Assembly: GCF_000005505.3 (NCBI RefSeq)
Contig: NC_016133.3
Coordinates: 10,726,001 to 10,790,000, forward strand
Length of the DNA: 64,000 nt
Direction: 5' to 3'
Origin: Brachypodium distachyon
Lineage: Eukaryota; Streptophyta; Magnoliopsida; Poales; Poaceae
The translations under genes were made by a program, and so were the position numbers. The notes under the pieces are model-generated. The model was not told the DNA's origin and ran no database searches. It saw only the letters and a program-made list of their open reading frames with translations. Positions 12,001-22,081 of this stretch are shown here, piece by piece. Position 1 is the stretch's first letter, and each line of letters begins with the position of its first letter.

Positions 12001-15000
12001 TGAATTGTTTTACACATATAAAATCTTCTGTCCTTTGTGAGCCTGTAAATTCTCATGAAAAAAATAATATTTTTGGACCCAAGACGAAAAATCCAATTCT
12101 CTAAAATAGAAACGTTCAAAACAGTAAATTGGCCTTTTTACTCAAAAGACACAAATCTTATCTTCTTTCAATGAAAATCCACACAAATATAAAAGACATG
12201 GAGATGTACATTTGTAAATTGATTAGAATTTTTTGTCATTAGGAATGTTTTCTATCACCCGGGAGCAAGTGATCCTGGTCACCACTTTGAATTTCAAAAA
12301 AAATGAGCTTAACTTTAACAAGGTGACAAGTCATGCAGCTGAAAGTAGGCACTGTCAAGATGTCCATGCCAGCATGCACGCAAGAGCCCCCAATAAGTAA
12401 CCATAGAGAAATGTAACATATGTCCTCTAGAAGATATCAAATATTTACTAAGACCTATCCCCAATTTGCAAAACTGAACAGACCCTGAGTTTTTTCTATA
12501 AAGTAAAAATGGCAAAATAGGAAGGGTAGCCAACTGATGGATCAACCAAACAGAAACCTATCCAGAGAAATTTTAAGGAGTTGAGTACAACTTAAGCAGT
12601 TAGATGAAACTCCGATAGCATGAAAATATCTACATGGGAATTAAAAAAATGGCTTTAACTAGAGGATTAAAACGATTAAGTGTATGAAAACTTGGAAAGT
12701 GCCACATAAATAATATCACCTATGATTAAGTGTGTACACAACATTTTGTTACTGTACATAACATTTCATTGCAATAAAAGGAGAAACAACATGTTGCGCT
12801 ACTTAGCTTGAACTTTTTTTTAGAAAACTAACAAGTAAATCAGAGTAAGTACAGTCAATTAGCATAGAAATCACAATACAAGCACCTATGAGACATCTGC
12901 AAAGCAAGCACGTACCAGCTCTCTCGACTTTTGTCCTTCGCTTCCTTTTCATATTTCTGGATTGTCCGATCATCTACTTGACCACTTAAGAACAATATCT
13001 GGCCTCCAGCTGTTGACTTGCCAGCATCTGGAACCACATAAAACAAGAGGAAATATGCGAGAAGATCAAGACAATTTATTGTAAAAATCTGTATTGACAG
13101 AATGCTTGAAGCAATCATAAAACATCCGCTTACATGCAGCACATGTAGGAGGAGAAAAACGATAAACTGACGGAGAAAAAGATGAAAGAGAAGAACAAGA
13201 TGACCTTATCAAATGAATGTAGCTATGTCAACTACATGGAGTATAGAAACCATGCAAAAGCTATGCCCTGTTATACTCTTCTGTAGAAACCACAATTCTA
13301 GTTCATAGATGATTAAAAATATAAGTGGTCCTCGATCAAAGTCCAAATTTAATCACAACTGAAACTACAGTTGAGGGATAAGGGGGAGTACCCAACATCA
13401 TAATACAGAGTCACAATGATGCCGAAGATGTTCAAAGACTAGAATGGACACCAACAAATTGAAATGAATATGCATTAAGGTATAGAGTAACACGCAGTGT
13501 AGGTCTTTAAGCCTCTAACACTTTCTCTGTTGGGTCAATAAATATTGTAATCTTTGTTGGGTCAATAAATATTGTAATCTTTGTGAATCGTGATTGTAAG
13601 ATGCCCAAAACTCGCATTATTTATCAACTAAGTCAATGTGTAACGGAAACAAAAGGAGATTTGTTGTTCCCTGACTAGCGATAAATGACATGGCACACTA
13701 AATAAGCTGACCTGCTTGCTATGTAAAGTTATTTATGAAACAGACTTTGAAAATCCATTTATTCTGGTTCAAAAATTAAATCCTTGTATATTCCAGCTGA
13801 AAAATGTTAAGAGAGAACTCAGGGTACCCACATCTACGCCCAAGGAAGAAATGCAAACAGCTTTTCAGTAAGCCTAGAAAGTTTGGGAAGATATCATATC
13901 ATAGTTTTCAAGGCCGTAATGCGAGGCGAGGCGCCCCTGACCCCTTTTCAACTTTTAAGCACCTAACTAAAGCGTAAGGCGAGGCGAGGTAACGACTTAA
14001 ACCTACAATAGCAGCACCTATTGAGTAGATATACATACCTTGAAATTGTCAGTCAAAGGAATCTATAAACTCTATAAAGTTGAAACCCACTAAGTGCACT
14101 TAATTTAGCAAGCTGCACATGCAGCCTATCGACGTCAGCATCTTATCTCCTATCTTCGCCACGTCACCTCCTTTCCCGTCCGCGCTCCCCGGCGAAGCGT
14201 TCCTGCTACCGTGCCGCCACTCTCCACACAGTCGCACCCGTTCCCGCTTTGCTAGGGCCCAAGGGAAAATTCACAGCCCACCTGCGCGCAGTAGTCGTAC
14301 CGGCCCTACTGTACCTCCTCGATCCCGATCCTATGGTGTGCGTTGCTTCGCCGGCCCTACTGTACCCCCTCCGTCCTACTGCCCGTCGTCCCCCATCCCC
14401 TGTGCTGCTCCCCTGCCCTGCAATCTCCTCGCGCCGCCTTCCCTCACAAGCGACGGTGCGCATCTTAATCATCCTCTGATGCCAGCCCGGTTCCTCTCCC
14501 TCCACCACACTAACGCACCTGAAACTGAAGATGAATTCTAGGACAATTGAGTAGCTAACTTGCCCTTTTAAAAGACAGGGCTCAACATTGCATCCTCAAT
14601 CCACCAGGAGGAATGCCGATGACAAGGAGGCTCGAGGTGGCGAAGCTCTCAGGCGAAGGAGCAGGAAGCTTCGCGGGGTTGCAGTGCAGGGGTCCTCAGG
14701 GGCGCAACACCTAGGCGGTAGAGACTGTGAGGGGCGGCACGGGTGGAGGCGGCACATTCCACCGGAGGCAAGGAAGGAGGCGCGCGGGACCGTGCCGAGC
14801 AGGAATGGAGAGGGGACAGGGGGGAATCGCACGGAGGCTCACCCAGGTACGCGTTACTGTGCTTGGGCCAGGACGAGGTGGGCGGAGAAGGCCCGTCAGG
14901 CTGACGATGAGGAGGCGTAGCGGTCCGGGAAGTGGGTGGACGGGTCCGTCCGGCTGCTGCAGCCCTTCTGCACATACGCACTTCCAAATTTGTGCATCAG

Positions 15001-18000
15001 GGATCTGGCTTTGTGGTGTTTTGGAATCAAATTTCCAGTTCGCCACTTCGCATTGATAGGGTGAGATTTACTTTGCTATTTATGTGATTTTATTTATGTC
15101 TGGGCATCTACTAAGATGAATAAGTTCGCAATGGTCAAGGATCCTTCACCATGCTAATTTGTTTTCATCAACTGATTACTTACTCAGTTCTGTGCAGATA
15201 GATGAATTGCTAATATCCTTGCCTGTACATGAAAACTTATGTCATCATGTCTCTTTGTGCTCGCAGGAACTGGCAATATGGAGTTGCCTGTACATGAAAA
15301 CATATGCCACAGTATCATGCCTCTTTTGTGCTCACATGAACTGGCAATATGGAGTTAGAGCTTACAACTGTGCGTTGTTTCTTCTGCCTCCTCTTGCCCT
15401 AAAGGGATTGTGATCCAGGTATGATGATCTGAAGACTTATTAATTACTGACGCCATGATGGGCTGATGGCATATTACTCATGAAGAAATGCTTAAGGGCA
15501 TAAGCTAATAAAAAGGAAATTTCCATGGGAATACACTACTCCTTTGTATCAGGGTAGCTCAGAAAGTAACACATGCATACTGAATCATACTTCATGGACC
15601 GAAGTCTGTGAACACATCATGCAACAAAGAGATTGTATTCCAATCTAAATTATCTGAAGTTCGATCATTTGGTTAATGGCAAGTTTACTGATCATCATAA
15701 TTCATGTACTGAAGTTGGATCATTTAGTCAATGTGAAGAAAATCTAGAGGGTGTCTAAAATATATCTATTCAGTCTTCTGTTGTTCCACCACTTAAAATT
15801 GCTGACAATTATTTGTTGGTTAATGCTAATTAAAGATCACAGAATTGACATATTTTTCTATATTTCTTTTTATCTGATTTTTTTAGTTTTTAAAAATATA
15901 CCATGACCTAAGCTAATTGATGTATTCATCTCCAACAGTTTCCGCGGCAACGCGCGGGGAATTATCTAGTTTATACTAAGCACTTGTACACCTATAGGCT
16001 ATTGCCCCATGGGCTAGAGTTTGCTGATCAGTCCCGTCAATCGGTTTACTAATTCTTGGCTAGTTGGCTTGTAATCATAGGGACATCATCCACTAATAGG
16101 TACTCCCTCCGATCCTAGATTCTTGTCGTGGATTTAGTTCAAATTTGCACCAAATCCACGACAAGGATTTAGGATTGGAGGGAGTAGAATCTTAACTGAA
16201 GGAAAAAAGGAATCATTGATATGTAGCATCTTGACTGAAGGATAGGAATCAAAGGCACCGCATCATATATTATTCTATCTGGATGGATGAAAGAGCAGGG
16301 GAGGGCATGGGAAGAAGGGAGATGAGGGGGGGGAGCTAGCGCCCTGCTTCCCCTTCGCCAGAGAGAAGCCCAGCCCGGAGGAGGAAGCTAGCACCCTGAG
16401 ACCCCTTCGCCCAAGGACAAAGTTGTGGCTGCGGCCTGCGTATCTGAGTCCATCCCGCTTCTTCCAATTTTCCCACCCGCTTCCAATTTCTCTTCCAAAT
16501 GTCCCGCACAGGAGGATGCTGCACATGCGTATGGCGTCCAATTTGCCCAGGGTGACACCCTACGAGGCCTAATCGACACCCTGGAGGCCTAAAAGTTATT
16601 GCGGATGCCTCACATGCCCTTCCAAGGCGAGATTGACGCCTCACTGCCTGAGGGCACTCTGACGCTTAGGTGACGCTTTAGAGACACCTTAGAAACAATA
16701 TATCATATGCTGCTCACTGTGAACAACGATGACCCTAGCAGCAGGTGCAGCAGCAACCCATGCATGCGGGACAAGCATGGAGTAGGAAGCCTAAAGTTGC
16801 ATGTGATTGACACGTATTGGTGAGTAAGGAAAATACACAAAAAGGAGCACATGGAGTTCTAGGATATATAAGCTTAGTAGACATCTACGTAAGTTACGTG
16901 TTCAGCAGTAGTTTGGTCAGTGAGATGGTCAGGAATTAGAGTTTTTGTTCTTGACAGTCAGGAATTAGAGTTAAGAAAGAATAAGGAAGTGAAGTCAGAA
17001 TTTATGTAGTTGATTCATGTCAGATTCATGGACTCATGGTGTTACTTATGAGCAACAACATAGGTTGTTTTAACGTTGAGCACAAGAATTAAGGCAGGTG
17101 GAATGACATCTCATGGCCTTTAATCGTTCCCACAATCGTGTTTTCTCTTAAACGCAATTAGCACTCTTGAAATCACACAATCTATCTACTTATAGATGCA
17201 ACTAATGAAGGGCACAACAAGAACAAAAGAACCGACAACTTCTACAACGACTTACATTTTGAGGAGCTGCAAAGGCTAAAACGACTTATGTTTGTTAGCA
17301 ATACATATAGATTGTGCTGTTCCCCACTGTTATAATGGAAGGAGTAAGAGATATACAAAGGCTAAAATGACTTATATGAGTTACTCAGAACATGATCCGC
17401 ATCCACTATATGAAGATGCCATTTAAAATCACAACAAATCCCACTAGCTCTCACCAAAATCCATGCCCATCCCTCTCCTCTTGAAGCTAGTTTCCGTCAC
17501 TATTACGGTCCCCTCTACAGTTTTCTATAAAAAAACTAGTTTTCACCAAGCCTAGCTACGCTGTTGTAAACCAAGCATGCCACATCAAATGCGCTGGCAA
17601 TCATAGCTTTGTTGCCGACATGACATTGAGAAGTATGCTTCATGTATTGGTTCATCAGGTTCTCTATCCTATGAGTCAGATTCAATCCAATGACGGAAAA
17701 TGTATGTCAGATCTTCGATAGAGTCGTGAAGACAATTCAAACATGTCAAGAGAGATCAAGGATTGTGGTTTTTATCTAATAGAAGGATCAAGTCTTGCCA
17801 AAAATGGTAAGGAACATGATGTGGCACAAACTTTTGGGAAGTTGAAAGGTCGTTGTATCAACAAAAGTTGTCGCCATCTTCGTATGATCATGACTACTGC
17901 ACGCAAAGAATGCCTTGAAGCTTTGAAGAAAGATTCCTCGCTAAACTAGAGGCCATGAAGAAGATGGCGATGCAGTGTGAAGAACACAGCAAATCTAACA

Positions 18001-21000
18001 AAACCAGAATGATGTTACACAGACCCAACAACTATCATCATGGAGGAACCGTTTTCCAAACTACCAACCCAAGCCAGTGCCATCCATGATGTGCCACATG
18101 AAGATTCGACATGTCGACAGTGCACCATGCTATGGGCTGCCATCATCACCGACAAATGCTGATGGAGACTGATCTCTCGCAAGGTGAGACACCTGTATCT
18201 AACCATATTGACATCATATTGCTGCCATGGACTGCGGTCATGGCCACCACTCCACAGCTCGACGACAAGCTGCTTGCCTGAGTAATGTCTTGGACAATGA
18301 CCGTAGAAGCAAGTCCGGCAGTAGAAAAGGCGTGTGTCAGCAGGATATGCATGGAGCAGAAGTCCAATGTTGCTCATGGTGGTCACATATTGGTAAGCAA
18401 CGAAAATGCACACAAGGAGTCATGTAAGGAGATGTTGTCATGTACAAGGGGAGTCATAGGTTATAAGTTTAGTAGATATTTGTGTAAGTTACATGTTCAA
18501 CTGCTAAGCCATGGAGTTTGTCTGAATTGTGGTCGAGGGGAAATAAGGAAGAAAAAGAAGTCAAGTCAGAATTTAGAATGTTTATTTGTACTGGAAGGGG
18601 GTATGTTTATAATTTACTCTAGATAAGGTTTAGGGTGTGTTTGAATTGAGCCCACAATTGCACTACAAAAATTTGGCAAGCCAAATAATTGGTTGTACAG
18701 TTTTGGTTGCCCTTGAGTTGGCCAACTTTGGCCAAAAAATTGAACTAGAGTTGACTAAAGAAAATTGGCTCGCCAAATAGTTGGCCACCATCCAAACAAC
18801 TACTAAATTTTGGTCCATGACCAAAAATTTGGCATGGCACATCTTGGAACCAAACGAAACACACCCTTAGCATCCAATATACAAGGATGGCCTGAGACGC
18901 TATTGCTCTCAGGCAAGAAATCTCTTTCATATGCCACCTCTGAACCCTTCTTGTTCTCTTCTCAAACTCTACATCTATCCCTCTCATCTAGAAACACTAG
19001 TTTTGTTCAAGCCATGCCATCTGGCCTCTATCTGGCAGATGGACTGCTGGGAATCAATGTTCACAACAATGCTACCCAAACACGGAGCCCTCAGCCAATG
19101 ACCTCTTTACAAATCCTGCCAGATGAAAGGAAGCAAAAAGTTAAAAGAGGACTTACCGACATGGCCAATGAACACTACATTCAAGTGTCGTTTCCTATTT
19201 CGCTCCTCTGCCTCTATTTGAACCCTATTGTGTGGGGCATCTGAAACAATAAAATATCATCTTAGACAAGGAAAAGAAGCACTTAAAGATACCGTAACAA
19301 TATTCATCGAACAGCAGTCACGTAGCACAATTGAAGTCAACAAACAACCGTCATGGCTAACACTGATGCCCTAGGACCAATGAAAAGGGTAAGGTGTTCC
19401 AACTGAACTAAACAACATTTCATAAGTTCTCCCAAAAAAAGTGAACATCATTATTATTGAAGTTTTTCAATTCTCCGCCTTCTCTCAAATGAAGTGTTTG
19501 GCTGCATGCCATAAATTGAAAACGCTGGTGTGTTGTCTGAATAGATTCTAAAATTAGGGCAAAGACTGCATGCACATTACACAACCACCATGAATTTTTG
19601 GAGAAAAAAAACAGCAGTAAGAAGCCAAGAACTAAAAGTAGCAAACACAAATTATGTTTCTTCTGAAAAATATAGGTAGCTCAAAATCAAAATCATAGCT
19701 TCTGTACATACCACTTGGCTGCAACTCCAGTGACTGAAGAGTTGATTCAATTCCATTGGCATCTGAGTACATTGTGAGTTAAGGTTAGAAGATTATGAAC
19801 AACTGCACAAGGATAGTTTAGACAGAGGATATTCACAATCTGAAATAGCATAACAGCATAATATCATACAAGGATTTGTTCGATGAAAAACGGTGGACAG
19901 AAATCACTGTAACATCCCAATAACCAAAATGATCAATGACTCGAAACTGGCCCCTATAGTGTGGTCCACCGAAAATGGAAGTCAATGAACACCTAGCAAG
20001 TCAATCTTTCCATCAATGACATTTTTATCTGAATATAATTGGAAACAGGACACATGAAATCGAGTTACACAGCAGGACACTAGACATACCAGCAAAAAAG
20101 CGCTATGTTTTTTTGAGTTCCGGAAACTGGACTGCACAATTATTAATGAAAATTTCCAGCACACAAATCAAACAGTGTCTACAGGAAATGTAGATCTTTA
20201 ACCAGAAAGAACAGAAGAAAACTCAGACTGGTGACTATTTCACGAAAACCACTTTTCTCCAGAAATTTAACACACAGGATATTTAGCTATACATGTGAAA
20301 GAAACAGAATTCAATTAACAGAGTCTGCTAATAAGTTCAGTTACGAACATGTTATTTCATATCTCTCTCACAGATAAGTTCAATTTTAAAATTATACAGA
20401 GACATAGAACAGACTGTCTCTTACATCTCAGTACATTTTGAGAATCTTAGAAATATCAATGTTTGATTTTTCACCTATTCGAATTCCAGAAAAGACTGTC
20501 TTTTACATCTCAGTAATGTAAGAGATAGTTTTAATGAAGCCAGTAGGCAAATTTAAGTGCTAACTATAGGGAATCAGCACCCTTATTTGTCGTTTGAATC
20601 TCGACGCACAAGAAACCCACGTTTGTACACATTAAGATCTAGCAATTTCATTCTACCATTCGAACAATGAAAGTAGAATGAGGACGATATTGGTTATTAA
20701 TAGACTCGAGTACTACAAGAATACTCGACCATCACAAGCCACCGAAACGTACATTACGCCTCCCAACTCCAATAACAGAAAGCAACCTACGTGCTTGGAG
20801 AAACACATCCGCAATCCATATCGCCACATAATTGAGGACAGGAGCGCCGTAGATCCACAACGAGCAAGCCCAGATCCAACTGAAGGATCTAGCAACCACA
20901 GAAAGGGGCAATAGAAAACCGGGATAGAGTTGCGAGATACCTTCGGAGGGAGGAGCTGGTGGGGCCTCCTCTCGGGCTTCGTCTTCGGTGACCGCGGCCG

Positions 21001-21136
21001 CAGCCCCAGCTCCCGCCGGGGGATGGGCGTGGGACTCCGCTGGCGAATCCTCAAAGTCATCGCGCGCAGCCCAGTCGTCCGCGGCGGTGACCATATCGGA
21101 GGAGATCGGCGAGGCCATCTCTGCGTCGTGTTCCAT
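3044..21136 (-). CDS. eRF3: Peptide chain release factor eRF3, GTP-binding subunit (16 exons)
   Basis: eRF3 is the cytoplasmic GTPase that partners eRF1 and drives GTP-dependent release at stop codons. Exons in transcript order: 21136-20941, 19762-19712, 19240-19157, 13027-12916, 11623-11578, 11450-11379, 7710-7648, 7571-7417, 7298-7234, 6040-5890, 5667-5562, 5465-5330, 4895-4831, 4358-4173, 4097-4025, 3111-3044. They total 1629 nt (542 aa plus stop), all with GT-AG introns and matching phases. Residues about 1-100 form an acidic, Ala/Pro-rich N-terminus, much shorter than the yeast Sup35 prion region. The GTPase motifs are GHVDAGKST (108-116), DAPGH (185-189, split exactly between exons 6 and 7), NKMD (247-250) and SGL (289-291). 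Beta-barrel domains follow, including a Lys-rich loop (about 465-482) and the C-terminal [17 protein letters not shown]. The ATG at 21136 is the first in frame; a second Met follows at residue 7. Introns 3 (6.1 kb) and 6 (3.7 kb) are swollen by transposons, but no exon is damaged. Confidence 0.95.
4526..4641. mobile_element. Stowaway-type MITE in eRF3 intron 13
   Basis: About 116 bp is bounded by TA dinucleotides. The left end reads TATTCCCTCAGATCCAAAT and the right end is its imperfect inverse, ATTTGGATCGGAGGGAGTA. The TA target and the CTCCCTCCG-like ends identify a Stowaway (Tc1/mariner) MITE of the kind common in grass introns. Confidence 0.85.
6540..6770 (+). mobile_element. Possible solo LTR or TRIM remnant in eRF3 intron 9
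   Basis: The stretch contains TATATAAA at 6648-6655, followed about 35 bp later by a run of AATAAA-like signals (CAACAATAAAATAAACAAA). That is the layout of a short copia or TRIM LTR promoter and polyadenylation region. The ends and target-site duplication are not clear, so the boundaries are approximate. Confidence 0.3.
8071..8214 (+). repeat. 72-bp in-frame tandem duplication in the hAT gene
   Basis: Units 8071-8142 and 8143-8214 both encode [14 protein letters not shown] followed by a variant of (L/V)xNDVxDL. The offset is exactly 72 bp, so the frame is kept. Confidence 0.85.
8818..8875. mobile_element. Short Stowaway MITE remnant inside the hAT gene
   Basis: CCTTCCGTTCCT at the left is the inverse of AGGAACGGAGG at the right, and the right end reads ACGGAGGGAGTA. 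The centre is only about 30 bp long, which suggests an internally deleted Stowaway copy. Confidence 0.6.
8974..9885 (+). repeat. 466-bp tandem duplication in the hAT gene
   Basis: The segment beginning ATGATGTTGCAGAAGTTGAT at 8977 is repeated from 9443, and the offset is the same at later landmarks (9246 and 9712). Copy 1 is about 8974-9439 and copy 2 about 9440-9885. They differ by scattered substitutions and a small indel. The junction lies in GTGGTGGCCAAG, which also occurs internally and may have mediated unequal exchange. Confidence 0.88.
11929..12290. mobile_element. Candidate MITE in eRF3 intron 4
   Basis: The left side has GGTGCACCG followed by GGCTCCCGGGATGAAC. The right side, read in reverse, has GGTGACCAGG followed by TTGCTCCCGGGTGAT. 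These are imperfect inverted ends around about 360 bp of AT-rich non-coding sequence. No clear target-site duplication was identified, so the call is tentative. Confidence 0.3.
13529..13582. repeat. 27-bp perfect tandem duplication in intron 3
   Basis: GTTGGGTCAATAAATATTGT plus the following seven bases is present twice, back to back, at 13529-13555 and 13556-13582. No mismatch is seen between the copies. Confidence 0.9.
14062..15969 (+). mobile_element. Complete non-autonomous Helitron in eRF3 intron 3
   Basis: The 5' end is TCTATAAACTCTATAAAG, preceded by A at 14061. The 3' end has a CCGCG ... CGCGG hairpin (about 15943-15957) followed by GGAATTATCTAG at 15969, with T next. Insertion between A and T, a TC start, a subterminal hairpin and a CTAG end are the Helitron hallmarks. 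The length is 1908 bp and no Rep/helicase is encoded, so it is non-autonomous. Its 14.1-15.0 kb part is GC-rich with codon-like texture and could be captured gene fragments; I could not identify the source. It has the same orientation as the Helitron end at 2451 but a different hairpin. Confidence 0.85.
14119..14541 (+). other. GC-rich open frame inside the Helitron, possible captured exon
   Basis: A 140-codon frame rich in Pro, Ser and Arg begins 57 bp from the Helitron 5' end. Frames are also open on the minus strand, so it may be composition only. Helitrons often carry captured exons, which would explain a GC island inside an AT-rich intron. No domain is recognised. Confidence 0.2.
16101..16186. 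mobile_element. Stowaway MITE, 86 bp, in eRF3 intron 3
   Basis: The element reads TACTCCCTCCGATCCTA on the left and TAGGATTGGAGGGAGTA on the right, with TA at both ends. The whole element is a near-perfect long palindrome around ATTTAGTTCAAATTTGC. It is a compact Stowaway (Tc1/mariner) MITE. Confidence 0.9.
16725..18560 (+). repeat. Diverged direct repeats, possible ancient LTR pair
   Basis: A stretch near 16765-16945 (GCATGGAGTAGGAAGCC ... GGAAAATACACAAA ... AAGCTTAGTAGACATCTACG) reappears diverged near 18345-18510 (GCATGGAGCAGAAGTCC ... CGAAAATGCACACA ... AAGTTTAGTAGATATTTGTG) in the same orientation. The copies are about 1.6 kb apart. Between them are only short open frames of unknown identity. 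The arrangement suits the remains of an old LTR element in intron 3, but ends and target duplications are not visible. Confidence 0.4.
18633..18866. mobile_element. Tourist-type MITE, 234 bp, in eRF3 intron 3
   Basis: The element starts GGGTGTGTTTGAATT and ends AACGAAACACACCC. It is flanked on both sides by TTA (18630-18632 and 18867-18869). The 3-bp TTA target duplication and GGGTGTGTTT ends fit PIF/Harbinger-derived Tourist MITEs. The interior is rich in TTGGCCAA-like inverted words. Confidence 0.85.
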
Positions 21137-21480
21137 CTCTCGCGAGCACGAGTAGGCGGTTGATTTTTATTTTCCTTCTCGCCTGTGATATGTATTGGCC
21201 TGTTCTGTTCTTCCCTTTTGGGTTAGGGTTTTTGCGGGGGGGTTACGGCACCTGCGGATGGGAGAAGCCAACGCGCGTCGAGGGGTGCCGTGCGCGTTTT
21301 TTCGCTCTCTCTCTCTCCCTTATTTTTATTTAGCCGTATGCGGGCTGGACTTCGGCAGCTATTAGAGTCTAATTGGGCTCTTCAATGGGCTCGGCGCAGC
21401 AGCTGACTAGTCGAATCCCCCGATCAAAGTACGTGCTGACTAGTCGAATCCCCCAATGGGCTCTTCAATGAGCCAATACT
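21137..21480 (-). promoter_or_regulatory. eRF3 promoter and 5' leader with telo-box
   Basis: Upstream of the eRF3 ATG on the minus strand lies AAACCCTAA (plus-strand TTAGGGTTT at 21223-21231), a telo-box typical of plant translation-machinery genes. A CT-rich run follows near 21303-21320 (plus strand). TGGGCT motifs, like site II elements, occur near 21374, 21387 and 21458. Telo-box plus site II is the usual arrangement for growth-linked expression of ribosomal and elongation-factor genes. The transcription start is not determined. A short duplication, GCTGACTAGTCGAATCCCCC, occurs twice near 21400 and 21434. Confidence 0.6.
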
Positions 21481-21537
21481 CAAGTAAAAAAAAAAAGCAA
21501 CGCTGAATACTAGAACTAGAACCTGAAGAAACCATAC

Positions 21538-21665
21538 TACTCACTCTGTCCAACAAAAAATGTCTCAAATTTGTCAAAATTTGGATGTATATAGACATGA
21601 CTTACTATATAGATGCATTCAAATTTGGTCAAACTTGAGACATCCTTTGTTGGACGGAAGGAGTA
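21538..21665. mobile_element. Stowaway-like MITE at the edge of the repeat cluster
   Basis: The left end TACTCACTCTGTCCAACAAA and the right end TTTGTTGGACGGAAGGAGTA are inverted and bounded by TA. The inner arms also pair (ATGTCTCAAATTTG with CAAACTTGAGACAT), giving a 128-bp foldback MITE. Confidence 0.85.
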
Positions 21666-21670
21666 CTGTA

Positions 21671-22081
21671 ATACTAAAAAGGTTGAAGAATGATTTGGGG
21701 GAGGAGGTGGAGGGTGAGGAGGGCTTGCAGGCCCTCATATCTAATTATTTCTTTGACTTGTTTACCCCCTGGCCAGGATTGGATAATGCACATGATGTAG
21801 ATTATATTGATCCGAAGGTGACCGATGAGATGAACACTATCCTCATGGCGCCATTTATCGAGGAGGAGGTGCGGACAGCCCTTAATGGGATGGGGGATCT
21901 TAAAGCCCCCGGTCCAGATGGGATGCCCGCTCTCTTTTATAAGAGATTTGGGGTAAGGTGGGTGATACCATTGTTCACGAAGTTTTACACGTGTTGCAAG
22001 GAGGCGGTATTCTGGAGGGATGGAATGAAACTGTGGTTGTACTCATCCCAAAGGCGGTATTGCCAATTCATTGCTGTTGAG
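21671..22081 (+). pseudogene. LINE (L1-type) reverse transcriptase fragment
   Basis: The plus-strand translation reads as the region just before and into the RT domain of plant L1 LINEs: LQALISNYFFDLF, then FIEEEVRTALNGMGDLKAPG, then PDGMPALFYKRF. After 21952 the homologous sequence continues in another frame (GKVGDTIVHEVLHVLQ, then GWNETVVVLIPK), so there is at least one frameshift. The rest of the RT is missing; the fragment is cut at about 22081, where the copia A LTR begins. No endonuclease part is seen. Confidence 0.8.

Larger units (their letters stand above)
13891..16707. mobile_element. Candidate hAT-like shell split by a Helitron and a Stowaway
   Basis: ATATCATA occurs at 13891-13898 and again at 16700-16707, as an 8-bp target duplication would. 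Just inside are imperfect inverted ends: TAGTTTTCAAGGC on the left, and TTGTTTCTAAGGTG when the right end is read in reverse. Both arms carry GCGAGGCGAGGCG or GACGCCT-type sequence. Removing the Helitron (14062-15969) and the MITE (16101-16186) leaves about 0.8 kb. The terminal match is imperfect and the flanks are AT-rich, so chance is possible. Confidence 0.35.

Noticed and set aside
18015..18626. Opposing frames of 132 and 113 codons in eRF3 intron 3
   Set aside because: No recognisable domain, located within the zone of diverged repeats, and not part of the eRF3 reading frame.
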